64,000 nucleotides of DNA from Sclerotinia nivalis (GCA_029531795.1 JAPEIS010000015.1:1488001-1552000); one strand, 5' to 3'. Positions 11,701-23,294 are shown, numbered from the stretch's first letter. Numbers and translations: made by a program. The notes: a model not told the origin generated them from the letters alone.

Positions 11701-11984
11701 TCATCCACCGCCTCTTTTAATCTTCTTAATCTCCTTAATTTCCCCCACCCACCATCCTCCTCACCAATTCCCCCTTCCCACCCCCCAACTCCCGTATCAA
11801 GAAATGCCTCCTCAAGCGATTTCCGCATAAGATTTAACGGTTCAATCGCATCTCCGCTCCCTATTCCTAAAGAACGAATTGTGATTTCTCCTATTCCGAT
11901 GATAATTGGTGTATTTCTTTTGTGAGTTTTCGAAATATTCATTTTGTGTTGAGGGGATTGAGCGTATTGAGCGTGTGGGGACAT
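8783..11984 (-). CDS. Thiolase-like protein (TLP1/SCP2-thiolase related), eight exons
   Basis: Exons 11984-11408, 11017-10919, 10441-10199, 10086-9940, 9852-9741, 9653-9524, 9397-9125 and 9010-8783 join to 602 aa without a stop. Recognisable segments in order: N-terminal strand PIIIGIGEIT; HGGNSPVKMLDEACRRV; VAVVVGGEALGS; YPLYENAFRAHR; ENHKESARLYAQFAEVAA; NAFNNVNMAA; DIDLFDLYSCFPIVPKMAA; ITLLGGLTSFGGAGNNYS; LANGGVLTYQH; then a C-terminal extra domain (GIGFIVGRL, RFVANVG, GFEKKANL) as in type-1 thiolase-like proteins. The nucleophilic Cys region of true thiolases is replaced by HGGNSPVK, so classic thiolysis is doubtful; the substrate is unknown, probably an acyl-CoA. Exon 1 carries odd Gly/Trp- and Lys-rich inserts (GKEGVKEKKKKEI). 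Start could also be Met15 (11942). Confidence 0.85.
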
Positions 11985-12734
11985 TGTGCGGTACGGTGGA
12001 CTCGAGACGATGGGATGGATATTAGATAGATAGAATTAGGTGTGTACGGTAAAGTGAGAAAATTGGGGGAATGAATATATTATGTTATATGATGATGTTA
12101 TTTCTCCTTTGTAACTTCACAAAAAAAAAATATTCAAGAAATACGTATAGAGTACTCGAGTAAGTAAATCATGAATAATCTAATCTAATTCAATCCAATA
12201 TGGATATTATTAAAAGGTTACTGGCAAGAAGATATCATGATGTGATCTCCGACATTCACATGCACATGAATTCCATATATGTATATTTCCCGAACAATAC
12301 TCCAGTACTTGATCAGTGATGATATGACATAACACATAACACATAACATAACAAGACAAGAAAAGACCTCGGCCCCATCTCCTCCCATCTCCTCCCCTCT
12401 CTTCCCCTCATCTCCCCCCCTCATTCAACCATCCAATTCAATCCAATTCGCTTGGCTAAAATCCATTAACCCCCCCCCCCCAAAAAAAATCAAGGAATCC
12501 GTCCTCATATATGAACAACCTAATCAAAAAACCCACTCAAGAACCAATAAAAAAGAACAAACACCCTCCCTCCTTCCCCCGGTATAAAAGGTAGGTTAGT
12601 CGATCGATGCGGGGTCCATCCATGCGGGGTCTATCCATGCATACCTACCTAGTATGCATTTTATTCAAATTTTTGGAAGAATGGTATGGAATTACTCTAG
12701 CTATAGTTGATATCTATTTCCGTTTGCTGTAATG

Positions 12735-12766
<32 letters not shown>

Positions 12767-12792
12767 TGTATGTATGTATGTATGTATGTATG

Positions 12793-12823
<31 letters not shown>

Positions 12824-13251
12824 GTATATGTATACAGATAGAGGTAGATGAGTAGCAAATATTCAATGGTTTACTGTTGTATTAGTCGATGTTCGTCTAG
12901 ATTTCTTAAAATTTCAAAAACGTCGAATCCACTACCTAGTCAGGTCAGGTCATGGTTTAAGAACTTTAATACGCTGCTACTCCAATCACATTAGGCATAC
13001 ATCGAGATAGAAAGTCGTAGATCAGAGCTGGTATCAATTTCATTTTATAATACAAATTCATAGATGTATGGTGTATATGGTTTGCTATATGTCTAAATGA
13101 GTGGCACAAAAGTTCGCCTCCTATCCATCCAACACCCCCTTAAACAAACGAAAAATCGAGAATAATATCTCATTTCAAGGATCAATTTCTTCCAGATAGT
13201 GCAGAGTTGAGAGAAGTAGAAACATTATTGATATGAAGAGTTATTTACCCT
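11985..13251. other. Intergenic region with low-complexity tracts
   Basis: No gene seen. It holds a CT-rich tract (12365-12425), a poly-C/poly-A run near 12470-12490, GATC/GCGGGGTC-containing short repeats at 12600-12640, and the TATG microsatellite listed separately. Left end is the promoter of the thiolase-like gene; right end is the 3' flank of the membrane-protein gene. Confidence 0.5.
12737..12822. repeat. (TATG)n microsatellite, about 21 units
   Basis: An uninterrupted TATG run from 12737 to 12820. A second run of the same unit on the same strand lies at 20652-20707. Confidence 0.97.
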
Positions 13252-14448
13252 TTACATATCAAATTGAATAGATTTTCCTTCACTGTCTGTTCCAAGGATG
13301 ACCGTCTTGTGTTCAGTACCAAGAACTAAAAGAACTTGTGCGCACAAGAAAGTAGCGAAGAATGTTGTGACAGCAATTTCCATGGCAGCAGCCTTGACAT
13401 ATGCCTTTAACAGTCTAACACGAGAGTTCCAATCAAAAGTTCTCCATGCATCAAGGGCACCTAAAACACCATCTTCAGAAACACGTCCACCGAATGTTCG
13501 ATCAAATGGGACGATAGATTCCTCGTTTTCGGCGAGAAGAGAAGCTTGAACACGAGTAAGGGTGACACTTGCTGGGATGAGAACAAGGAAGCCAAGCGCA
13601 GCGGCTAGAATAACGACGGAAGCGGTTTGCAAGCCCATGGTTGTGATTTGTTGTGAGGTCATATTTGATGGTTCAGTTTCGAAGAGACCATAAGAAAGAG
13701 CGAGGTAACCTGGGAGGAAGCAAACAGCTTCTCTGGCGAGAGCATAGATAGCTGTTGCTGGAATAACCTTCTTAATAGTTGCGACATCTGGCATTCTCTT
13801 GTACCATGGAAGTGGGCTAGGATCCGAGATAACAATGTGTGTCCATGCCAAACTGAAAGGTGCGCAGAGGATAGTCGCAAGAGGAAGGGCGAAGATCTTT
13901 GGGAGGAAAATAGAAAGGAAATTCATTTGTAGATGAAGCACGAAGGTCTTGACAAAGTGCATTCCAACACCACGGAAAGGGCTTCTATCTCCGGCGCGGG
14001 CTCGAAGGTGTTTGATTGTTGATTTGAAGCTTGAAGTAATGGGTTGTTGCTTGACGAGTAAAAGTTCCGGTTCGACTTCTCCTTTCAGATCGGATTTCGC
14101 ATCGGGATCTTCAGATGTGAGGGGTTCAAATAGAATTGCTTGAGGAGATTCGACCATGAGAAGGGTAGGGATGAGTCTGGTGAAGGTATATTCAATCTAA
14201 TTTGACAGTTAGATAATTAATTCATGACCACAGGAAGATATCCGGAAAGGAGATAACCGTGTATGTGACTTAAAAGAACGTACCAAAAAATCCATGAACA
14301 AGAATGCAACAACAGTACTTGCAATCATCACGATACTCCATGCCGGCATTTGAAACTCTTCAGTTGGTGTCTCATTACCCCGAAAAGCATCAAGGCTTCT
14401 TCGAGCAAGCCCAAGACTTGGGAGCATTTCTCTTGGAAGCATTCCCAT
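13252..14448 (-). CDS. Fungal multi-spanning membrane protein, function unknown
   Basis: Exons 14448-14284 and 14196-13252 (intron GTACGT...AATTAG), 369 aa. The first hydrophobic helix spans about residues 34-56 and crosses the splice junction; others are near 147-178 (FLPKIFALPLATILCAPFS), 196-226, 240-268 and 318-348. The loop from about 70 to 135 is acidic then basic (EPLTSEDPDAKSD, STIKHLRARAGDR). The segment around 180 reads DPSPLPWYKRMPDVATIKKV. The layout is that of a conserved fungal integral membrane protein, but I see no catalytic or transport signature and do not assign a role. Five or six membrane passes is my estimate from hydrophobicity by eye. Confidence 0.8.
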
Positions 14449-15426
14449 GGTGGCGACTTTATTTGAAAGTAACTTTCGATGGTTGACTTCTAGATAATTT
14501 GTGTTATGATATTAAGAAAATAAAACTGTAAAGAAGAAATAATTTAATATTTCAAAAGTTGATGAAAGAAGAAAGAAGAAAGAAGGAGAGAGATGGAAAT
14601 GAAGAATAGATATGAGGCGGTTAATCAATATGAATGGGTAAGCGTCATTGTGGCTCAGTCGTTTTAGAAGCCTAAACTATACCATAAATAGTGATTACAT
14701 AATACATATATCGTGTAGGTATCAAAATGATGATTGTCTAGTAGTTGCCTCCAGAAATAAATTAAAATGAACTGGATATTCGGCACAACTTCAATACCGT
14801 ACGAGTACGAGCACGAGCATCTTGATTTTAAATGCGAAAGAAGTTTATAATTCCGTGGAAGGTGCATAGGTAGTCAGGAGTAGGTAGAGTAATCAACTTT
14901 TCCGAATACTGTCTACTATGCCTTTCACCTCTCTTCCATCTGTTCGGATATACGGAGTACAACATAAGGGATATACGGATCATAGCATAATGGATCACCA
15001 AAAGCCATCACTCTTCCTCCTCTTCCTCCCCTCACAATAACAAACCAATAGTGACCGAATATCAAACTCGGTCGAATTATCCGTGTTTCAATGAAGGCCA
15101 TGTTCCGGCCAAGCCCCTAAGAAGGATTTTGAATTATCCATAGGTTTGTTAAGAATAGATTGACCAACACAATTCTCCTGTGACTAATGAAGCATCGATT
15201 TCTTAATATACCACATGAAATATACTGTAACATCCTATGGCGGGGTTGGGGGTCAAAATTAGGTACATGAAAATGTAGATACTATCATCATCATAGGGCT
15301 GATGATTTTAATATGCACCATGAATTATCCGCGGACACTGGTGATTCTACCACAATTGTTTGATGATATTGTCTATAATCTAATATTTTGTACGTTATTT
15401 TCAACTCTATCATCCACCTTGTCTAA
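14449..15426. other. Intergenic region
   Basis: Upstream of the membrane-protein gene and downstream of ALG1. AGAAGAAAGAAGG runs at 14560-14600 could be promoter polypurine. No gene or RNA seen. Confidence 0.4.
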
Positions 15427-16918
15427 TCAATCAATCAGTCCTAAAAGTCTTCCTGCAACCCCATCCCATTCTTCATCCCATCTCTTTCTTCCCTCTTCAA
15501 TAGCCCCCTTCTTCAATCTCGCTAACTCCTTGCCACTTGTATCCTTAAAGACTTCCTCCAAAATATCAGCAAGATCATCTGCTGTTGTAAATCCCCATCC
15601 ATTAATACCTTCTTTGACCAACTCAGGCCAACTAAAGTATTGATCATATCCAACTACTGGTAATCCCGCTCCAAACATATCCACCACCTTCATGGGTAAA
15701 TCCACACCACTACTACTCTTGTGTAAACATACTCCCAAATCTGCACATGCAAGTAGCGAGGCATAATCTTTAATGTCAAGCCATGCGGTTTTGATCGTAA
15801 CATTAACTAGATCATAACTTTCGGTAAGTTCTGCAATTCGGTCAAGATACATTTGTTTCTGTGGTCCTTTTCCTGTGATGATGGCAAGAATTGGTGGACA
15901 GTCAAATTCGGCAAATGGTCCATATTTAACGAGCGCATCTAGAAGAAGGTTAAAATCCTCATCAGGTGTCCACGATGTACTGCTAACTAGCAATCGTACA
16001 TCTCCGTTCATGATAGCATCAACATGATCTTTCGTTTCAGGTAATCGTTGAAGGAAAGCACGTCGTTTTTCTTGATCGGTGATAGGTTGGAAAATGGATG
16101 CAGGTCGATCGTGAAGAGTAAATATAGGTGACTTTATCTTATATGGACTATCGCGTAACTGGCGCTCCATGGCTTTTGAAACTGTGAATGAAACTGTTGG
16201 TGCCCATGATCCCAAGAAAGCTTCATACCATTTGTAAAGTCGAACGAAGATATGTTTAGAGCCTCTGGTTCCTGCAAGTATAGTCCATCCGTAATTATGC
16301 CAATCAATTATTAAATGTGTATTTCGTAAAATGCAAACGAGGTATGCGACGAAAAAGGTAGGAATTGAAGGAGGGTTCTATGAATGTTAGACAAGTAGTG
16401 GACAAGAGAGTCGGGCACCCTACCTGAACTAGAAGCCATCTTGCTGGTTTTGTAGTATAACATAAAGCTACAAACAGAGTCCATATCTGCCATAAAACCT
16501 TGCAAGGGCCCGCGAGGAAGAATGGCACACTGCCGTCTCGTAAAACGGGTGGTGGTAATGGTAAAGGTACGATTGTGATTAGAGGATTATCAGTCAAACC
16601 AGAAGGTAGCTCGGATTCTGCACAATGCTTAGCACAAGTTCGCAATGAAACTCATTACCAAGCTTGCATACCTTGATATCCAATAAGGTCGACTCTTCCA
16701 CCATGTTTTGCTATACTCATAGCATGATATTGCATTCGAGGACTTCGTCCAATGTCTCCCAAAACCAAAACCTGAACTGAAATCTTAGGCTCGACATCTT
16801 CACCATTTCGAGTAGCCATTGGAGGCGAATGTTTGATATATCGTTTCGGTATTAAGAGGAGAGTAATTGTAAATATGGTAGAAATTATTGTAGCCAATGT
16901 TAGAAGATTCTCTAGCAT
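15427..16918 (-). CDS. ALG1: Chitobiosyldiphosphodolichol beta-mannosyltransferase (ALG1)
   Basis: Exons 16918-16672, 16617-16424 and 16377-15427 give 463 aa, close to yeast Alg1 (about 450). The enzyme adds the first mannose from GDP-mannose to GlcNAc2-PP-dolichol on the cytosolic face of the ER in N-glycan assembly. Seen: an N-terminal hydrophobic anchor (residues about 4-23), [17 protein letters not shown] with the nucleotide-sugar-binding loop, [15 protein letters not shown], the membrane-associated [15 protein letters not shown] and [10 protein letters not shown], a [10 protein letters not shown] segment, [13 protein letters not shown], and the GT1-family acceptor region [18 protein letters not shown] followed by GLPVV. 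All motifs are present and intact. It is divergent from the zinc transporter at 18139, with 1.2 kb between starts. Confidence 0.95.
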
Positions 16919-18138
16919 GACGTGGTCTTTAGATTCAGATGATGTTTCCAGATAGTCCGTCCATCAGAAACTATGAATAGAAGATAGATTATGCCTTCAT
17001 ATCTGAGAAATTCTTAAGCTTATTTGGGAAAAGAAGATGGTAAAGTTTGTCGCAAGTAGACACCTTTGGCAAAGTGAAGTTTGAAGTTTGAAGTTTAAAG
17101 AACGAGAGTTTTGCATGTATCCATATCCTGCTCTTCAAATTTATGATCTTTCACTTCACTCCACTTCATACTTCACCAGATCAAAAGTCGGTGATCGGCA
17201 AAATCATTGATAAAAGGCGGTCATGAATGGCAATGTTGATTTAAATCGGTTTAGATGCAGGTGATCGCCTTGTCATTATGCTACTTTAAGAAGAGACTTT
17301 ACAAACTAAACTTAATTGAGTAACATTCAATTGGAGCTTTTTTCTTTTTCTTGTACTACACCACACTGTACAGGCTACCAACCGAATCAACAACCAATCA
17401 CGATATTTTCTAATTAATTTCGAATGTGGTTGGTTGAAAATGAGCCACCGTGACACTTGAATAGGTTCGGTAACGTTGCTGAGTCAGCTAGAATTGGAAA
17501 AAGTTGTGTAGAGTACCCCAATAAGTTTAGATCGTAATATTTTTGGCCAATTTCAATCGCTCCCGTTCTACGTTATCTTTCAAAAAGGCAAGTGGGATTC
17601 AAATTAAGATAATTGATTGGCTCAAAACTACTTGAATTGCATGGATAACTTTCCTAATGGGTAACCAAAGATTTAATCCAGGGGAAAAACTCCAATGTCT
17701 TGGTTGGGCTGAGTCTTCCTTCCTTATTATTGGTTTCTATCAATTCTTCCAAGATTTGTAGGACCATCAGCTTGATTCCGAGGGACTTTCCTAGATTGTA
17801 TTGATTCTTGTAATCTTACTTGTACTTGTACTTTCCGTTTCTGCTACTTTTGTGTTCAATTCAAACTTTCACACTCTTTCATTGAACATACTCAACTTGT
17901 TGTAGTGAAGAGTGAGGATATATATTGCTTGAATCTCTTCCTGCATCTGCCAATTCTACTTATCCACTTGGATTGTCAAAGCTTTCTACAATCTACCGGA
18001 GGCGACGTATCTCGGCGCAAATCAAAACAGATACGGTAGTGAGATAATAAGGACAACGACAAATACATGTGGAGAGGGGTTGAATATATACGAGCTTCAT
18101 AGCTCGTTCTATCCATTTCATAGGTAATTCACGAAGTT
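16919..18138. promoter_or_regulatory. Shared upstream region of ALG1 (-) and the zinc transporter (+)
   Basis: The two genes diverge from this 1.2-kb stretch. It holds three close GAAGTTTGAAGTTT-like repeats at about 17078-17100 and CT-rich DNA before the transporter start. Defined promoter elements cannot be assigned from sequence alone. Confidence 0.4.
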
Positions 18139-19862
18139 ATGGCCTCATCATATTCTCTACCAGCTTCAGCAATTACGAATAGTCATCATGGACATGGACA
18201 CGGACATTCACATTCGCATTCTCCCTCGCATTCACATTCAAGTCGATCATCACAATACTCTGCGAATAGATCAAGACAGTTGAATCAATCGACCTCAAGT
18301 CTGCATAATCATTCTCACGATCATTCCGAAACTCTCCATGAAAATGAACACGAAAACGATCATGGTCACTCTCACTCCCACTCTCATTCGCATGGCCATA
18401 CACACAGTCACAGCCATGAACACTCCACATCATATCTACCGTCACCTTCACATGATGAAGCAACTTCTATGTCTGCCAATTTTGAAAAGGGAACATCATT
18501 TGGGACTTATGAACCCCCGGTGAACGATGTACATGTTACACCTCACGACCATCATGATCTTGACCACGGCCATACACACGGTACAACTACAGAGACGAAA
18601 TCGCGATTTACAAGCTTGATACTGCCATACGCGCAAAAATGGCCCCTTCTACATACAATTCTAGCGAGTAAAGATTCAAGGAGGATATTTTATTTTATGA
18701 GGTTGGCATTCTTCTAGATTTATAGGAGATTTATACTAATCTGATCAGTCTCAATTTTGCCTTCATGATAGTTCAAGCATTTTATGGATTCGTCACCGAT
18801 TCTCTCGGCCTTTTGAGCGATAGTATACATATGTTTTTTGATTGTTTAGCACTTGGAGTGGGATTGTTTGCTGCAGTTGCAAGTAAATGGCCACCTAGTC
18901 AGAGGTTTCCATATGGATTTGGAAAGATTGAGAGTTTGTCGGGATTTGGAAACGGCGTATTTCTTATGTAGGTAAACCTATTTTAGACGATCGACAATGG
19001 CTAACAGCTTTGCAGACTTATTAGCATTGAAATTATGATAGAAGCGACTGAACGATTAGCAGAAGGACGAGAAACGAAACGATTGATGGAACTTTTTGTT
19101 GTCAGTTCCTTAGGATTGGCAGTCAATTTGGTAGGCATGGCATGTTTTGGTCATCATCATCATGGACATGACCATGGCGATCATGATCACGGACATGATC
19201 ACGGGCATTCTCATTCTCATTCTCACGACTCTCATTCTCACGACTCTCATTCTCACGACTCTCATTCTCATGATGGACCTTGCGAACACGATCATAAGAA
19301 ACAGCCCTCAATTCTCCACGATGATCATTCACATTCACATGGAGGTCATTCACATGACAATGAAAATATGAGAGGTATCTTTCTTCATGTACTCGCAGAT
19401 ACAATGGGCAGTGCTGCAGTCATTGTCTCTACAATTTTGATACATTTTGTCGGATGGTCTGGCTGGGATCCTCTCGCATCTTGTCTCATCGCGATTCTTA
19501 TCTTCCTTTCCTCAATTCCTCTGGTTAAAAGTAGTGCTAAGAAACTACTCCTAACCATTCCTGATGATACTGAATACAACCTACGAAATACATTGACTGG
19601 CGTGAGTGATTTGCGTGGAGTTCAAGCCTACACCGTTCCAAAGTTCTGGCTAGGCGATAAGAATCAAACGGTATTAGGAGTTATGCATGTTGTTGCAACT
19701 AGAGGATCGGATCTTGAAGATGTTTTGACGAGAACGAGAGCATTCCTTTTGAGTAAAGGGGTAGATGTTGTGGTTCAGGTTGAGAAAGATGGAGACGTAA
19801 GCTGTTGGTGTGGAGGAGCTGGCAATAGTAGTCGCTCGAATACAAATTCGAGATTTTCATAG
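18139..19862 (+). CDS. MSC2: Zinc transporter, cation diffusion facilitator of MSC2/ZnT5-7 type
   Basis: Exons 18139-18701, 18749-18967 and 19016-19862, 542 aa. Six membrane helices are visible: TM1 near 186-204, TM2 with HMFFD (His215, Asp219), TM3 (GNGVFLILISIEIM), TM4 (VVSSLGLAVNLVGMACF), TM5 with a second HxxxD in HVLADT, and TM6 (CLIAILIFLSSIPLV). The HMFFD wording is that of the MSC2/ZnT5/ZnT7 branch, which moves zinc into the early secretory pathway; export from cytosol to ER or Golgi is the likely role. Two very His-rich regions, residues about 15-200 and the TM4-TM5 loop, probably bind zinc. Yeast Msc2 has extra N-terminal helices; these are absent here, so ZnT7 is the closer shape. 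The second His loop has three exact 15-bp repeats. Confidence 0.9.
19221..19265 (+). repeat. 15-bp tandem repeat inside the His-rich loop
   Basis: Three exact in-frame copies of TCTCACGACTCTCAT encode SHDSH units. Being a multiple of three, copy number can change without breaking the transporter. Confidence 0.95.
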
Positions 19863-21900
19863 TCGCACGAGCTTTATGGATAGGAATTCTTTGATGGGAG
19901 ATATATTATGAGCTGAGTATAGGATTGAAATAGGATATTCATGAATAAATGGATATCTTTCTAACGGGCGGAGCACGTTCAGGGCATTTAGAAATATGAG
20001 TAGTAGACAATGATACCGTGTATATCTTCTCCCTAGTGGGCCCTTTTGTGATATAGTATTGCATATATTATATATTTCTACTATATACACACTTTTTTCT
20101 CGTTATATATATTAGTTCGAACATCTTAGTATCAATCCTACTCTTCTTAGTTGCGTTTCACAACGCCTCCTCCACTTGGGAATTCTATATTACTATTCAG
20201 CTCTCTGCGCTAATCATCCATTTTCATCTTCCCTTATTACCTGTCTAGAAGAATATATTCCCATATCTGGAGTTTCCCTGCGGCTTGGGTTCTGGGAATT
20301 GAGTGAGTGAGTGAGTGTATCGTATTGTATTGTATAGTTTAATATGGTATAGTATAGGATTTAGAAGGCCTTGTTTGTGATAACGATATAATACTCGAGA
20401 TTCGGAAGAAGAATATAGAAGTTCGTAGTGTAGTATAAAAAGGAAAAAGTATAAGTATTTATAATAGGGAATTGGAAATAATAGTTATTATGAAATTTTA
20501 TGTTTTGAATTTCTTTTTCGATATTTGGGTTTTTAATTTTTTGTTAGTAGATGGATGGTTGGTTGGTTGTGGGTGTGTGAATGAGATGGGATTACTAATT
20601 GTATGGGGTCAATAGATGATGAATGTGTTGAGGGAAAATACGAATGTTTATTATGTATGTATGTATGTATGTATGTATGTATGTATGTATGTATGTATGT
20701 ATGTATGTGTTTATGTCTTGTTTATAAGACCTACAAGTGTCGTTTTTGTGCTTAATATTATGGAGAATACTCTATCTATTTCAACAATCTCCTTTACGCC
20801 GCATTATCCTCACCAAGATCTGCTCGTGTTGTTCTACGAGCGCTAATTTATTGTTCTGCCTCTTCTATCTCTTTCTCTTCCTTTCCGCCAGCTCCGTCAT
20901 AGATTTCGCACCGACGCGTCAACTTCTGAGTATTCCTTTGCGTTTCCATCCTTTTCGAAGGTTCTTTTGATTCCTTACCTTTAGATTCTCTAGGGTGCTT
21001 GCGCTACATCGTCACACCAATTGCATTTGAAATAACATCACTAATCCTACTTTTCTTGCATGGCCTGGCTGGGCTCGATTCTTTGCGTTGAGATTAGATT
21101 CTTTTGGGGCTTTCACTATCTTTATTGAGGTCTGTGGCCAGATTCCTTCCATATACAGAGATGGATTGGAAGTCCAGGTCGAAATTGGCAACTCGGATGA
21201 ACAGTAGAAAGTTTCTGGTATTATTCTATTTACGTGAGGGCTTTGTTGAACATCTAGGGATTGGAATTAGCAATATATAAGTGTAAGATCTTATGATATT
21301 GGAATTTGTATGGTTGGGACGTTTTAGTGATTTAGGGATTGTTGTTGGTTGAAATGCGATTCAATATCGATTGAATTCAAACATATATATGCATATGCTT
21401 GTAAAATATTGTCTTTCCAATAGAAAATACTATGGATCCATCACTCTTTATTCCCAACGCGATATGGCCAGATCTTAGATGGTGGGTAGTACATCCCAGT
21501 CCTTCTGGTGATAGGAATAGGAATAGGAATAGTTATTCCTATTGAGATTAGAATTCAGAATGCGGCACAAATCCACAAATCTCTGACATAATTCGCTTAA
21601 TAGCTTCTAAAGAAAAGCCATATCCACTTTCTCTTACAGTGGCAGTCCTACCAAATCGAATGTTGTAAATATATACTTTCATCCGTTTGATTTTCCATCT
21701 GTTGACGCAGCACAACCAGCAAACTTCATATCATCGGTCATCCATACCCTGCACCAGTTCCTCAAGTTGAAATCGCCCTGGTACTCGGTGGGTGGGTGGC
21801 TTGTTTCTTTAGAATCATCTGGACATCGAGGCTCGTGGCTACCCCACTATCAAAGCAGCTGCGAAAACGAAATGGTTTGCAAAACATCAAGATATTCAGG
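19863..21900. other. Intergenic region, low-complexity, entry to the accessory block
   Basis: 3' flank of the transporter, then AT-rich DNA with a TATG microsatellite, GAGTGAGTGAGTG (20300) and a GGAATA run (21518-21535). Open frames here are short or repeat-coded; I see no gene. Confidence 0.5.
20652..20707. repeat. (TATG)14 microsatellite
   Basis: Perfect TATG run of 56 bp, same unit and strand as that at 12737. Confidence 0.97.
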
Positions 21901-21930
21901 TTGAGATCAAAAGTTTAAAAAACCAAAAGA

Positions 21931-22591
21931 ACAAATAGTTGTTAGATAAGATTATCCAAGATTTTCATAAAACTGTCTATATTATCGAGGTTGACCGACA
22001 ATTACAGGCAATACGCCCTGCCGATATTCTCACCCATCCAACGATTAAATATGAGCTCGACGAGAGCGCTACCATCGCTTGATTACTTTTTGAGCCATTT
22101 GTAGGCTTTATTGAAAATCAGATTATTCGAAAACGGATCGAACTTGTTCAAAATTTAATTCAACTTTGTAAACGCTAAGAATCTCCTTATAAATATCGAG
22201 CATCGATATTTAAAGAGCGGTCTTGAAAATATAATATCGATATCCAGAACTTATCAAAAGACATAGATTCCAATCTTATAATTGCATCTTCGATTCCTAA
22301 TGCGACGAGATCTGAGAAGTTTCCCAGGTGTCTATTTTATTCTGTGCCTTTTGCAAATGGGATGCTGAGGAAGCAGGACCGGGGAAACGAGAATACAAGT
22401 ACCCCCGTATTGACAGTCTCAGTCGGCATATCAAAACTCAGCACCTTCGAACTCGTGCTGCTGGTGAGGGCTTTAATTGTCCTTATCAAAGGTGTTCGGC
22501 CTTTATAGGTAGTGCTATGCATTTCTTAAATCATACAGCACATCAACATGGATTTATCTCTTTAATATTGATACCCAAGTGTTGTGTTTAA
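21931..22591 (+). pseudogene. Remnant of a DUF3435-type fungal protein with C-terminal zinc fingers
   Basis: The plus strand reads a degraded C-terminal part. About 21945-22180 gives DFHKTVYIIEVDRQLQAI, then RPADILTHPTIKYELDE, a stop, and FEPFVGFIENQIIRKRI leading to LVQNLIQLCKR and a stop. After a gap, 22328-22591 is open with paired-Cys/His motifs: CAFCKW, RIDSLSRHIKTQHLRT, GFNCPYQRCSAF and FLNHTAHQHG, i.e. two C2H2 fingers. This order matches the tail of DUF3435-domain proteins, the tyrosine-recombinase-related family that includes Starship captains and Crypton-like genes. No recombinase active-site part is visible here. In-frame stops and frame changes show that it is dead. Family assignment is from memory of its motifs. 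Confidence 0.6.
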
Positions 22592-23055
22592 TACTTATTT
22601 TTTTTCCCCCGCTGCCAGCTAGATATTTATACTATCGAGTATTGTAGAAGCTGCGAAATAATCTGGTTCCGTTTTTGGGCTGAGCAAGCAACATCATTTC
22701 TCTTGCTATAAAGCTTAGTATAATATTGAAGAGCGCGACTTTAAAGAGAACGACAACGTTTGCTTATCGCGGGAAGGCTTGGCTTGTCCAGCCGCCCAGG
22801 ACCAACCTCACTCTTGCCACCCTTCCCCTCGATTCTCACAGAACGAGATCAACCTATGCGTTAATGATAAAATCACGCAGAGCATGTCCAAGGTATCAGT
22901 GCACCGTTCTTTTCCCGCCGTATTGAACATGGACAATAAAGAAAGTGAGAGAAGTGTTTTGGATACAAAGTAGGCTTGTTTCCAGTAGTCGATGAGCAAG
23001 AGAAGTTGTTAGCTACCGCTTTCTTATCACCACATCCCCATCGGTCTATTTTGAA
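22592..23055. other. Degraded AT-rich stretch between two element remnants
   Basis: Short open frames on both strands, none recognisable. May be internal sequence of the element that ends at 23098. Confidence 0.4.
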
Positions 23056-23100
23056 GTGCACGACTCGGTGATACACGCAACTCGGTGATAAACCACGTTA
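23056..23100. repeat. Solo Tc1/mariner-like terminus, related to that at 1046-1091
   Basis: Contains two direct copies of ACTCGGTGATA spaced 17 bp (23063-23073, 23080-23090), then AACCACGT and TA at 23099-23100. The layout equals the terminus at 1046-1091, with a consistent A/G difference (CTCGATGAT versus CTCGGTGAT). No matching opposite terminus or transposase was found nearby. Confidence 0.7.
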
Positions 23101-23294
23101 GTCTTCTTTGACAGCCTTAACATATGATCGTAATCGCTTAGTTCCAGCTTCCTTCGGTGTTATAGTATTTACTGTAACACACATAAACTCTGCATTTTGG
23201 CCAATTGGGAAGGAATTAGAATGTGGAAATTCAAGATACTAAGAAGCTTTGACTTCCAAGCACTTAATATATCCACGATCTTATGATATCCATA

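Noticed and set aside
11192..11925. Several Pro/Ser-rich plus-strand frames
   Set aside because: Antisense shadows of exon 1 of the thiolase-like gene, caused by its purine-rich coding strand.
12737..12822. Regularly spaced repeat considered as CRISPR-like
   Set aside because: Pure tetranucleotide run without spacers in a eukaryotic genome.
18173..19404. Minus-strand frames rich in Asn/Glu/Val and Arg/Met
   Set aside because: Antisense shadows of the His-rich zinc transporter.
20616..20846. Open frame with VCMY repeats
   Set aside because: It is translation of the TATG microsatellite.
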